From: Sulfurimonas sp. HSL3-1
GTDB lineage: Bacteria > Campylobacterota > Campylobacteria > Campylobacterales > Sulfurimonadaceae
Assembly (NCBI RefSeq): GCF_039645995.1
Contig: NZ_CP147920.1
Coordinates: forward strand, 1,302,001 to 1,366,000
DNA: 64,000 bases
Direction: 5' to 3'
Numbering within the stretch: the first letter of the stretch is position 1; every line of letters begins with the position of its first letter. Under the pieces are notes generated by a model that worked only from the letters and a program-made list of their open reading frames with translations, did no database searches and had not been told where the DNA came from. Made by a program: the position numbers and the translations under genes. Positions 45,590-53,437 of the stretch are shown here, piece after piece.

Positions 45590-46261
45590 ATGGCAGAGTT
45601 TGACCCCGAGACATACCGGCAGATGGTCCGTTCCTACCAGGAGCGCGACGACCCGCTGGGGTGGTTCGACAGCATCTACAGCAGCGCAGAAGGCGACCAC
45701 ACCGCCGTCTTCTGGGCCGATCTCGCCCCCAACCCCTACCTCTCGGGCTGGCTCAAAGCGCACCCTCTCGCACCGGGGGAGAAGAAAAAAGCCATCGCCG
45801 TCGGCTGCGGGGTCGGTGACGACGCCGAAGAGCTCTCCGCCTTCGGCTACGACGTCACCGCCTTCGACATCGCCCCCAGCGCCATCGCGCTGTGCAAGAA
45901 CCGCTACCCCGACAGCAAAGTGGAGTACCTCATCGCCGACCTGTTCGACTACCCCGAAGCGTGGCGGGAAGCCTTCGACGTCGTCTACGAATGCAACACC
46001 ATCCAGGTGCTGCCGGGCAAGTACCGCATCATGGCACGGGACGCCATGGTCTCGCTCCTCGCCCACGGCGGCACCATCCTCGTCTCCTGCCGCAGCCGCC
46101 TGGCCGGGGAACAGGAAGAAGCCATTCCCCTCCCCCTCGACAAAGACGAAATAAGCGGCTTCGTCCGCGCAGGCCTTAACCAGGAGAGCTTCGTCGCCTA
46201 CGACGATGACCAGACTCCGCCGGTGCCGCACTTTTTTGCTACCTACAGCAAGCCTCTCTAG
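45590..46261 (+). CDS. Class I SAM-dependent methyltransferase
   Basis: The 223-residue protein has a Rossmann methyltransferase core with AIAVGCGVGDDAEELSAFGY (motif I) near residue 65, VTAFDIAPSAI next, and FDVVYECNTIQVL (motif IV region). It resembles TPMT/TehB-like small-molecule methyltransferases, substrate unknown. The ATG after AAGGAG is chosen over an upstream in-frame start. It is the last high-GC gene before the AT-rich island. Confidence 0.75.
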   Translation: MAEFDPETYRQMVRSYQERDDPLGWFDSIYSSAEGDHTAVFWADLAPNPYLSGWLKAHPLAPGEKKKAIAVGCGVGDDAEELSAFGYDVTAFDIAPSAIALCKNRYPDSKVEYLIADLFDYPEAWREAFDVVYECNTIQVLPGKYRIMARDAMVSLLAHGGTILVSCRSRLAGEQEEAIPLPLDKDEISGFVRAGLNQESFVAYDDDQTPPVPHFFATYSKPL

Positions 46262-46276
46262 CTGTCAATTCCCAAG

Positions 46277-46371
46277 CTCAAATGTATGATTAAAACCAAA
46301 AACTTCCGATCGACCTGCAATTTGTTAATCGGGCACTTAATATCAGTATTAGTCATACATTCATTTTTGAG
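46277..46371. repeat. Long-range inverted repeat at the left edge of the AT-rich island
   Basis: CTCAAA-TGTATGA (46277-46289) is complementary to TCATACA (46353-46359) and TTTGAG (46366-46371), with a six-base bulge on the right arm. A smaller CCGAT/ATCGG stem nests inside. The element could fold into a structured RNA or be a recombination remnant. It lies between the methyltransferase stop and the first island gene. Confidence 0.45.
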
Positions 46372-46461
46372 TTTATGATCAAAAAGAACTATAGCATATG
46401 TTAAAGTGTTATATATTGTGCAGCTTATTCTAATGGATAAATTTATATACTTCTCAAAGGA

Positions 46462-46518
46462 GAGTAATCGAAAACCTGGAAGCAGCTTTTTGATTACTCA
46501 TTTCGAGACATCATACAC
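46462..46518. repeat. Left copy of imperfect direct repeat flanking the island, with hairpin
   Basis: The segment shares GAGTAAT, GCTTTTTGATTnCTCA and GAGACATnAnACAC-like blocks in the same order with the copy at 49119-49164. In this copy GAGTAATCGAAAA pairs with TTTTTGATTACTC (13 bp, one G-T) around a 12-base loop. It ends 24 bases before the first island gene and may be an insertion boundary or a structured leader. Confidence 0.6.
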
Positions 46519-46542
46519 CATTAATTAGACTACGGAGTAATA

Positions 46543-47502
46543 ATGCTTCTTAATAAAGAAACAATAGAAAATTTATCAGTTAATAAGCAAGGTGCCGATT
46601 ACTGGAACACAATCAAAAAGAATATATCGGAAAACTTTGGACAAATAATCAATAATCCATATTTTGATAATTATTTGAAAACAAAGTTAGATATTTCATT
46701 TGAATTCGATTCAGAGGATAAGCCAAAAATTGATGGCCCTAATGCGTATGCAGGAAAACTTGAAAATAAAAAGTATGAGATTGTAATAAGTAGAGAACTT
46801 CTCATTTTAATGAGACATTATTCATATAAAATTATCGATTACTCTTTACTATTTTCTGAGTTAGAAAGATGTGAAAAAAATAAAAAAACCTTGTCACAAG
46901 TCTCCGACATTATTTTTTACTTTTGGATGGATTTCATTTGTTTACACGAATGGTCTCATATTGTAAAAGGACATTTGGAAGATTATGATAATAACAATTC
47001 AACTAAAAAGTTACATTTTGAATTTGGGAAATTATGTGAAGATAATGAAGACAGTATTTATTTAGAAATAGATGCAGATAGAAATGCGGGTAAAATCATG
47101 TTTGGAAGGTTTGCTTGGAGTATTCCAAGAATACAAGAAGTTCTCAATGTTGATGAATCAGAAATTGTGTTTAATTTTTGTATCGGTATGCTTTATTTGT
47201 TTGACTTGATTTTCTTTATAGGAGGGAACAACAGACAATGCCACCCCTCCCCTGTTGATAGAATGATGATCTTAGGAGCTTCTATGTCAGAAGCACTACA
47301 TATCAAACATGATATCCTCAAGATGAGTGAAAAAGAATTGAATAAAATTGTAGAAAGAAGTGCTCAAAGGTTTATCCTAGAATATCATATTGACTATAAG
47401 CTAAACGCATCAAAAATGCTTAATGAATTTCCAAAATTATTAGAAGAATATACAAAAAAAATGAAGGATTTAAAGCTTTCAAATTATGACTTTATCAAGT
47501 AG
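46543..47502 (+). CDS. Putative HExxH zinc peptidase (Lit/U49-like), first gene of candidate defence module
   Basis: The 319-residue soluble protein carries HEWSH at residues 135-139, a zinc-metallopeptidase HExxH. About 36 residues later, EIDADRNAGK fits the third-ligand ExxAD-x2-A pattern of gluzincins. Further on, CHPSPVDRM resembles the HP-x-x-R element of peptidases such as the phage-exclusion protease Lit (family U49), which cuts EF-Tu in infected cells. I infer a peptidase and the Lit link is tentative. It is strongly AT-rich against GC-rich neighbours. An ATG with GGAG starts it. A 119-base gap separates it from the caspase-like gene. Confidence 0.65.
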   Translation: MLLNKETIENLSVNKQGADYWNTIKKNISENFGQIINNPYFDNYLKTKLDISFEFDSEDKPKIDGPNAYAGKLENKKYEIVISRELLILMRHYSYKIIDYSLLFSELERCEKNKKTLSQVSDIIFYFWMDFICLHEWSHIVKGHLEDYDNNNSTKKLHFEFGKLCEDNEDSIYLEIDADRNAGKIMFGRFAWSIPRIQEVLNVDESEIVFNFCIGMLYLFDLIFFIGGNNRQCHPSPVDRMMILGASMSEALHIKHDILKMSEKELNKIVERSAQRFILEYHIDYKLNASKMLNEFPKLLEEYTKKMKDLKLSNYDFIK

Positions 47503-47511
47503 ATATCTAAA

Positions 47512-47587
47512 TACAATGAGAATGGCACTTTACAGTCAATCGAAGCGAATGAATGTCCCCTCAACTCCAATTTATTCACTCATTGTA
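47512..47587. repeat. Perfect 9-bp inverted repeat spanning the gap before the caspase-like gene
   Basis: TACAATGAG (47512-47520) is the exact reverse complement of CTCATTGTA (47579-47587), with 58 bases between. The element nearly fills the gap between the peptidase-like and caspase-like genes. It could close a structured RNA, control read-through, or hold a separate promoter or operator. Confidence 0.5.
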
Positions 47588-47621
47588 CTATGCATAAAAA
47601 TTTCAAAAAAAGGATAGAGAT

Positions 47622-48341
47622 TTGAGACGAAGAGCATTAATCATTGGAGCCCCTGGAAAAAGTCAAGAGTATTTACCCGGTGTTAGAAAAGATGTTGAAA
47701 ACTATACTAATTTTCTTACTTCTAATATTGGTGGTAAATGGTTGAAGGACGAAATTGTTTCGCTATATGACCAAGACATCAATACTGTCCAGAGAACCAT
47801 CAATTTAGTTAAATCCGAGAATAATGATTTTGTACTCGTAGTATTTTCAGGTCATGGCAATTATTCTGCAATCATGTCGAATAGAAGATTATACATTGAT
47901 CATGACAATTATATCTACGAAGATAATCTGAAAGGTCTATCAAAAAAAGAACTTCTTATTATTGATACATGTGCAGGAATAGAACGAGAAGTTGGTGAGC
48001 GTAAAGTAAAAAAATCAGCTTTTGCTTTATTTCGAGAGAGTTATACAGACTATAGAAAGAAATACGAAGATGCTATATTGAGCTGTCTTGATCAAGAGAT
48101 TGTATTGTATGCCAGCGATGTTGATGAATATTCAGCTGATACTTCAAAAGGTGGGCTATACTCAAAAAACTTGCTTGAAACTGCTTACAATAATTCGTAT
48201 GAAGAAGTTTTGAGTAGCTTGGTAGCACATGACATAGCAAGTAGCATCGTAAGGAAAGAGTCGAAAAACAAGCAAAATCCACAATATTCATGTAGCGTCA
48301 GAAAAGGCAATAAATTGCCCTTTGCTTTGAAAGAACTGTAA
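47622..48341 (+). CDS. Caspase-like (C14) protease, candidate defence protease
   Basis: The 239-residue protein is a caspase-fold peptidase: RRRALIIGAPG strand, YLPGVRKDVENYTNFL, catalytic His78 in VVFSGHGNYS, catalytic Cys117 in LLIIDTCAG. The His and Cys are spaced as in metacaspase-type bacterial proteases. No other domain is fused, so its trigger is likely another protein of the island. The start is TTG after AAGGATAGAG. Its TAA is followed immediately by the ATG of the membrane protein, which argues that the two work as a pair. Confidence 0.85.
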   Translation: MRRRALIIGAPGKSQEYLPGVRKDVENYTNFLTSNIGGKWLKDEIVSLYDQDINTVQRTINLVKSENNDFVLVVFSGHGNYSAIMSNRRLYIDHDNYIYEDNLKGLSKKELLIIDTCAGIEREVGERKVKKSAFALFRESYTDYRKKYEDAILSCLDQEIVLYASDVDEYSADTSKGGLYSKNLLETAYNNSYEEVLSSLVAHDIASSIVRKESKNKQNPQYSCSVRKGNKLPFALKEL

Positions 48342-49124
48342 ATGGCTGTTGATTATAATGAAGCAAAATGGGGAGAATTGGAAGTAAAGTATTTAGTACT
48401 TGATTCTCAAGAATATATCGTTTTCATAGACAATCAGAATCAACTAGATTGGATTACATCTGATGAATACGATGCAAAGGGACATGCTGATTTATCAAAA
48501 CACAATAGTGTTCTACATCGAATCGCAGTATTAGAATGTAGGCCAAACGATCATCTGTCAGAAAAAGTAATTTTAGATTTTAAACGGCTATTAGGAGAAG
48601 CTCTTTCAAGCAGTCTATCTGATGACTATGAAACAGCTGACAAAATAATCATAGATGCAGCTCATTTCATCCAAAATAGAGGAGAAGAACTATCTAGGCA
48701 ATGGTATTTGTCAACAGCTGGATATTCAACATTAATCATCTTATTAATTGGTATTGTAGCTTGGTTGTTTAGGGATTATCTTATTACAATGGTTGGAAAA
48801 ACATTTTTCATTTGCTCTCTTTCGATGGTTGCCGGAGCATTAGGGGCTCTTCTCTCTATCATTATGCGTATGGGTGAAGCAAAATTAGATGTCCATGCAG
48901 GTAAAACAATCCATGAATTAGAAAGTAGATACAGAATAATAGCAGGCATGCTTTCAGCATTCTTAATCACACTTGGAATTTCAAGTGAAACCATATTCCC
49001 CGCATTAGCAACAGTACACAATCCAAATATATTTATCATTTTCATTAGTTTTGTTGCGGGTATGAGCGAACGTTTAGCTCCTTCTATTTCATCTAAACTA
49101 ATAGAGAAAAATGAAGGTGAGTAA
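48342..49124 (+). CDS. Four-helix membrane protein, candidate effector or target of the caspase-like protease
   Basis: The 260-residue protein has a soluble N-terminal region (1-122, acidic, no family recognised) and four transmembrane helices (about 128-147, 154-175, 198-214, 228-243), with the conserved-looking AGMSERLAP after the last helix. The tail is short and charged. Because it begins on the base after the caspase-like stop, I infer that it is a membrane partner whose cleavage or activation could permeabilise the cell, by analogy with bacterial gasdermin systems, though it is no gasdermin. AT-rich like its two partners. Confidence 0.65.
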   Translation: MAVDYNEAKWGELEVKYLVLDSQEYIVFIDNQNQLDWITSDEYDAKGHADLSKHNSVLHRIAVLECRPNDHLSEKVILDFKRLLGEALSSSLSDDYETADKIIIDAAHFIQNRGEELSRQWYLSTAGYSTLIILLIGIVAWLFRDYLITMVGKTFFICSLSMVAGALGALLSIIMRMGEAKLDVHAGKTIHELESRYRIIAGMLSAFLITLGISSETIFPALATVHNPNIFIIFISFVAGMSERLAPSISSKLIEKNEGE

Positions 49125-49164
49125 TTCGTAAGCTGCTTTTTGATTTCTCACAGAGACATTACAC
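49119..49164. repeat. Right copy of imperfect direct repeat flanking the island
   Basis: It starts within the stop of the membrane-protein gene (GAGTAAT) and contains GCTGCTTTTTGATTTCTCA and GAGACATTACAC, matching the left copy in order and spacing apart from two small gaps. It includes the stop codon of the opposite-strand methyltransferase, suggesting that the island entered at the 3-prime end of that gene. Confidence 0.6.
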
Positions 49165-50112
49165 TTGCTGGTGAAGCTTAAATGGAGTTGCGCTCAAATA
49201 AAGATAGGGTTTCCCTGTCAGCGTCACCCGGAACTTTTTCTGCTGCAGATACTTCTTGCAGAAGTAAACATCCTTGTAGAGCAGTGACTGTTCCGAAAAG
49301 GCATAATTTGGTGCTTTGGCACCGTAGATGAGTTCGCCGTCTGTCCAGCGGCTGTTGGGGAAGCCGAGGATGACGCTGCCGCCGGGGGCGAGGTAGTTTT
49401 GTATCAGTGACATAAACAGAGGCTTGAACTCCACGCCCGGACTCTGCAGGGTGCCGATGCTCATAATGAGGTCGAAACGGCCCAGTTCGAGACTGTCGAG
49501 ATCATTGATGTCGTGGACGTGGAAGTTCACGTTTGGCTCGGGGAACTTCGCCCGGGCTTCGGCGATGGCCGTGGCCGAGTGGTCCACCCCTACAAGCTCC
49601 ATATCACCAAACTTTTCGCCGAGCATCCGGCGGATAAGCTCGAATTCCTCCCCGCTGTTGATGCCGAGGTTGAGCACCCGCTTCCGCTGTTCCACTTTTA
49701 CCCGCTCCAATGAATGGCGGTAGGCCCAGAGGAAAGCCGGTTCTTCGTTCTTGTTGATGGCCGCAAAAGGAGAAGCCGCGCCGTACTTTTCCGTCTTCTC
49801 CTCCACCTCTTCCCGGTGAAAGGATGATGCCGTGTTGAGCTTCATAAAGCGCAGACTTATCGTGCCGTTTTCGAGGCGTTCGGGGGTCATCATCCGGCAC
49901 AGCAGAAGCTCCGCTAGGTCAGTCCACGCCTTGTAGCCGCGGTAGAGGTACTCCACGCCTTCAACGGTAACAGTCGCTCCGGCGTAGTTGCCAGCCCCCA
50001 GGTCCGGGTCGAGGGCGGAGAACTCAACAATCTCCCCCGCACCGAGCTGCGCCACCTGCGCCTCGAGCAGGGGCAGGATCTCCGCCATCGGTTCTACTGT
50101 AAACGTCAGCAT
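49159..50112 (-). CDS. Class I SAM-dependent methyltransferase, larger type
   Basis: The 317-residue protein has an uncharacterised N-terminal half and a Rossmann methyltransferase domain from about residue 145: RVLNLGINSGEEFELI (motif I), ELVGVDHSATAIAEARAKF, FDLIMSIGTLQSPG, LAPGGSVILGFP. Substrate unknown. I chose the ATG with GGGAG upstream; an in-frame start nine residues earlier would overlap mltA. GC content returns to the genomic level here. Confidence 0.75.
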   Translation of the reverse strand: MLTFTVEPMAEILPLLEAQVAQLGAGEIVEFSALDPDLGAGNYAGATVTVEGVEYLYRGYKAWTDLAELLLCRMMTPERLENGTISLRFMKLNTASSFHREEVEEKTEKYGAASPFAAINKNEEPAFLWAYRHSLERVKVEQRKRVLNLGINSGEEFELIRRMLGEKFGDMELVGVDHSATAIAEARAKFPEPNVNFHVHDINDLDSLELGRFDLIMSIGTLQSPGVEFKPLFMSLIQNYLAPGGSVILGFPNSRWTDGELIYGAKAPNYAFSEQSLLYKDVYFCKKYLQQKKFRVTLTGKPYLYLSATPFKLHQQV

Positions 50113-50119
50113 CTGCTCC

Positions 50120-51217
50120 CTACTCTGCTTTCGGCACAAGGAGCCAGAGACGCAGCGGCGACTTCATACGGCCCGCTTCCGCTTCCGCATGTTCGCCGTA
50201 GCCCCAGAAGAGGTCGGCGCGCACCTGCCCCTTGATGGCGCTGCCCGTGTCCTGCGCCATCGCCAGGAGCTGTAGCGGTTTGCCTCCCAGGGGTTCTACG
50301 GCGTCGACGTAGACGGGGTAACCCAGCGGGATGCGCGTGCGGTCGACGGCGACGGAGTGCATCGGCGTCAGCTCCGCGCCGAGGGTGCCCGTCGCCCCCT
50401 GGGTGCGCAGGCCGAAGAAGATGTAGCTTGGGTTCGACTCCAGAATGCGTTTCTTCTCTGCAGGGTGGCTGCGCAGATAGGTGCGGATAGTCTGCAGGGA
50501 GATTTCGGCTTTGGGGATGAGCCCCTCCTCGACCATCAGCTTCCCGATGGAGTGGTAGGGATGGCCATTGCGGTCGGTGTGGCCGACGTAGAGGGTCGTG
50601 TTATCATCAAGCAGAACACGCCCGGAGCCCTGGACATGGAGAAAGAAGCGGTCGATGTCGCTGCTGACATAGCACAGCGGCCGTGCGTCAACGTCCCCGG
50701 CATTGATCTGCGCGCGGGAGGGGTACGGCACCACGCGGTTGCCCTCTGCTCTGCCGCGCAGATAGCGGTGGGTCAGGTCCGGGTAGAGCGAAGCGAGTTC
50801 GACGCGCAGCAGGTCCTTCGGCGGCGCATACAAAGGATAGGGATACGCTTCGCTTTGCCGATTGGAACCATGCAGGAGCGGTTCGTAGTAGCCCGTCATC
50901 AGCCCCTCACTCTCCCCCTTTTCCGACAGCATAAAGGGGCGGAAGTATGTTTCAAAAAAGACTTTGGCTTCCGTACTCTTTTCCGCCTCGGCGCAGAGGG
51001 GCTGCAGCGCAGGCACCCTGTTTAGGCCGCACTGCTTTTTGAAAACGGCCAGACCTGCTTCCGCGCGGGACATGTCCCAATTTGGCAGCACGTCGAAGGA
51101 AACGAAGACGCCGCTGCTGTCCGCTTCGCCGTTCAAACTCAAGTGCGTTGCCTTCTCGGCACAGCCGGCCAAAAAGATCAGAAAAACGAGGGTAAAAAGG
51201 GAATGAAAAATGTACAA
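50120..51217 (-). CDS. mltA: Membrane-bound lytic murein transglycosylase A
   Basis: The 365-residue outer-membrane lipoprotein cleaves peptidoglycan. It has a lipobox (FLAGC) after a hydrophobic signal, GLMTGYYEPLLHGSN, YLRGRAEGNRVVPYPSRAQI, and the double-psi barrel end AMAQDTGSAIKGQVRADLFWG with the catalytic Asp. Length is normal. It is followed by a methyltransferase gene seven bases downstream and is divergent from dnaJ. Confidence 0.93.
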   Translation of the reverse strand: MYIFHSLFTLVFLIFLAGCAEKATHLSLNGEADSSGVFVSFDVLPNWDMSRAEAGLAVFKKQCGLNRVPALQPLCAEAEKSTEAKVFFETYFRPFMLSEKGESEGLMTGYYEPLLHGSNRQSEAYPYPLYAPPKDLLRVELASLYPDLTHRYLRGRAEGNRVVPYPSRAQINAGDVDARPLCYVSSDIDRFFLHVQGSGRVLLDDNTTLYVGHTDRNGHPYHSIGKLMVEEGLIPKAEISLQTIRTYLRSHPAEKKRILESNPSYIFFGLRTQGATGTLGAELTPMHSVAVDRTRIPLGYPVYVDAVEPLGGKPLQLLAMAQDTGSAIKGQVRADLFWGYGEHAEAEAGRMKSPLRLWLLVPKAE

Positions 51218-51242
51218 CTTTATATCACTTCACTCAAGATGG

Positions 51243-51282
51243 TATAATTCCGAAAATTTTTTCGGGGCACCTCATTTGTGCC
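51243..51282 (+). promoter_or_regulatory. dnaJ promoter -10 and two hairpins in its leader
   Basis: TATAAT (51243-51248) is followed by CCGAAAA/TTTTCGG (51250-51256 and 51259-51265) and then GGCAC/GTGCC (51266-51270 and 51278-51282). The ribosome site AACAAGGGA is further down. The hairpins may be an operator or a heat-sensing RNA element. They do not match the HrcA CIRCE consensus as I know it. Confidence 0.45.
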
Positions 51283-51314
51283 GATCAAAAAAAACAGTAT
51301 AACAAGGGATTTGT

Positions 51315-52436
51315 ATGGAAGAGATGAGCTATTACGAAATTTTGGAGATCAGCCAGAGCGCTGAAAAGACCGAGATCAAGAAAGCCTATCGCAAAATGGC
51401 AAAGAAGTACCATCCCGACGCCAACCCGGACGACCCGGAAGCGGAACACAAATTCAAGCTCTGCAACGAGGCCTACCAGGTTCTCAGCGACGATGAAAAA
51501 CGGAGCATCTACGACCGCTACGGCAAGCAGGGGCTCGAAGGGATGGCCGGCGGCGGTGCGCGCGGCGGTTTCGGCGGGTTTGAGGACCTGGGCGAGATCT
51601 TCGAAGAGATGTTCGGCGGCGGCGGACGCCGTTCGCGCCAGAACCCTGCGGACATGGACAAATACCCCCTCGACCTCGGCGTCGATATCGTACTCAGCTT
51701 CAAAGAGGCGGTCTTCGGCTGCGACAAAGAGATCAGCTTCAGCTACAAAAAGGCGTGCGCGATGTGCGACGGCACCGGCGCCAAAGACGGCAAGCTCGCC
51801 CCCTGCCAGCAGTGCGGCGGCAAGGGCCAGGTCTACGTGCGCCAGGGCTTCATGACCTTCTCCCAAACCTGTCCGGTCTGCCACGGCGCGGGTACAATGC
51901 CGGGCGAGCCCTGCTCCGAGTGCCACGGCGCGGGCTTTGAAGAGGTCGAAGAGACCATCACCATCAAAGTCCCCGCGGGCGTCGACAGCGATAACCGCCT
52001 GCGCGTCTCCGGCAAAGGCAACGTCGGCAAGCGCGGCAACCGCGGCGACCTCTACGTCACCTTCCAGGTCGAACACGACGAGACCTTCCAGCGCCACGGC
52101 AACGACGTCTACGTCGAAGTCCCCGTCTTCTTCACCCAGGCGATCCTCGGCGAAGCCATCACCATCCCGTCGCTCACCGGCGAGATCGAGCTCAACCTCG
52201 ACCAGGGGACCCGCGACAAGCAGCAGTACCGCTTCCGCGACGAGGGGATCGAAGACGTCCACGGCCACGGCAAAGGGAGCCTGATCGCCCAGGTCAAGCT
52301 CGTCTACCCGAAAAAACTCAACGATGACCAGAAAGCCCTGCTCGAACAGCTCCAGGAGAGCTTCGGCATCGAATCGAAACCCCACGAAAGCGTCTTCGAG
52401 TCGGCCTTTGAAAAAGTGAAAGGGTGGTTTAAATAA
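51315..52436 (+). CDS. dnaJ: Chaperone protein DnaJ
   Basis: The 373-residue co-chaperone stimulates DnaK. The J domain has HPD near residue 36, then a Gly/Phe-rich linker ([12 protein letters not shown]), four CxxCxGxG zinc repeats (from CAMCDGTG to CSECHGAG, about 145-205), and the substrate-binding C-terminal domain. Length is standard. dnaK and grpE are not adjacent. Confidence 0.97.
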   Translation: MEEMSYYEILEISQSAEKTEIKKAYRKMAKKYHPDANPDDPEAEHKFKLCNEAYQVLSDDEKRSIYDRYGKQGLEGMAGGGARGGFGGFEDLGEIFEEMFGGGGRRSRQNPADMDKYPLDLGVDIVLSFKEAVFGCDKEISFSYKKACAMCDGTGAKDGKLAPCQQCGGKGQVYVRQGFMTFSQTCPVCHGAGTMPGEPCSECHGAGFEEVEETITIKVPAGVDSDNRLRVSGKGNVGKRGNRGDLYVTFQVEHDETFQRHGNDVYVEVPVFFTQAILGEAITIPSLTGEIELNLDQGTRDKQQYRFRDEGIEDVHGHGKGSLIAQVKLVYPKKLNDDQKALLEQLQESFGIESKPHESVFESAFEKVKGWFK

Positions 52437-52477
52437 GGGGCGGTAAAATACCTCTATAATCCCTACAGGAGCGCCCT

Positions 52478-52771
52478 ATGAAAGAGTGCAACTCCCTTGC
52501 AGAAGTCCGCGACGAGATCGACCAGCTTGACGACCAGATCGTCGAGCTCATTGCCAAACGCAACAAGTACATCAAGCAGGCCGCCCGCTTCAAGAACACC
52601 ATCGACGAGGTCAAAGCCCCCGACCGCATCGATGCCGTCATCCAGCGCCTGCGGCGCAAGGCCCTCGACCTCGACCTCTCCCCCAACCTCGTCGCCGACC
52701 TCTACAAACTGATGATCGACGAGATGGTCGAAACGGAAATCGCCGAACTCCGCAACGCGAAGGACCTGTAG
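52478..52771 (+). CDS. Chorismate mutase, AroQ type
   Basis: The 97-residue all-helical enzyme rearranges chorismate to prephenate. It has VRDEIDQLDDQIVELIAKRNKYIKQAARFK and a later DLYKLMIDEMVETE, in AroQ order. An isochorismate-pyruvate lyase, which shares the fold, cannot be excluded. ATG after CAGGAG. The stop is followed at once by the next ATG. With trpE, aroE and DAHP synthase it makes several aromatic-pathway genes scattered through this window. Confidence 0.85.
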   Translation: MKECNSLAEVRDEIDQLDDQIVELIAKRNKYIKQAARFKNTIDEVKAPDRIDAVIQRLRRKALDLDLSPNLVADLYKLMIDEMVETEIAELRNAKDL

Positions 52772-53371
52772 ATGTCCCGTTTCGACGCCGCGGCCGCCGA
52801 CTGGGACAAGGGGGACCTGCGCCAGCAAATCGCCGCGCACACCGCCGACGCCGTCATCGGCACCATCCCCCTGAACGACACCATGTCCCTGCTTGACTTC
52901 GGTGCGGGGACGGGGCTGCTCACCTACCGCGTCGCCCCTTTGGTACACTCCGTCACCGCCGTCGACACCTCCGAGAAGATGCTGGAGGTACTGCAGAGCA
53001 AAAGCACACCGGAGCACCAGATCAAGACCGTCTGCGCCGACATCACGCAGATCCCCCTCGAGGAGAACTTCGACGGCATCATCAGCTCCATGGCGATGCA
53101 CCATGTCAAAGACACCGAAGGGTTCCTCAAGACCCTCTATGAGCACCTCAATCCCGGCGGTTTCATCGCCGTCGCCGACCTCGACAAAGAGGATGGCAGC
53201 TTCCACTCCCACGGGAATGAGGGCGTCTTTCATTTCGGTTTCGATCGGGAAAAGTTGACGGAGATGGCAAAAAAGTGCGGATTCACCAACACAGCCTTTA
53301 CGACCGCGCTGACCATTGAAAAACCGGAGAAGAGTTACCCGGTCTTCCTCTTTACTGCGTACAAAGCATAA
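52772..53371 (+). CDS. Class I SAM-dependent methyltransferase (small)
   Basis: The 199-residue methyltransferase has LLDFGAGTGLLTYRVAP (motif I) near residue 37, VTAVDTSEKMLEVL, FDGIISSMAMHHVKD, and LNPGGFIAVADLD. Substrate is unknown; it resembles ubiquinone/menaquinone-type small-molecule methyltransferases. It is directly joined to the chorismate mutase gene (TAG-ATG), so a link to a chorismate-derived product is possible but unproven. Confidence 0.8.
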   Translation: MSRFDAAAADWDKGDLRQQIAAHTADAVIGTIPLNDTMSLLDFGAGTGLLTYRVAPLVHSVTAVDTSEKMLEVLQSKSTPEHQIKTVCADITQIPLEENFDGIISSMAMHHVKDTEGFLKTLYEHLNPGGFIAVADLDKEDGSFHSHGNEGVFHFGFDREKLTEMAKKCGFTNTAFTTALTIEKPEKSYPVFLFTAYKA

Positions 53372-53373
53372 GA

Positions 53374-53400
53374 CGATATCCGGGCCAAGCCCGCATATCG
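53374..53400. terminator. GC-rich hairpin between convergent genes
   Basis: CGATAT plus CGGGC pair with GCCCG plus ATATCG, with single mismatched C residues between the two stem parts and a three-base loop. It lies just after the methyltransferase stop and before the end of the DUF2892 gene. The trailing sequence is CTAAAAAAT rather than a T run. Confidence 0.5.
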
Positions 53401-53437
53401 ACGCTAAAAAATTATGATCAGCACCGAAAGTTGCCGA

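Noticed and set aside
46262-46542. Retron or integron attC element at the island edge
   Set aside because: Inverted repeats are present, but there is no reverse transcriptase or integrase, and the attC core bases are not seen.
48342-49124. Gasdermin as the caspase partner
   Set aside because: Bacterial gasdermins are mostly beta-sheet, with no multi-helix membrane domain. This protein has four clear helices.
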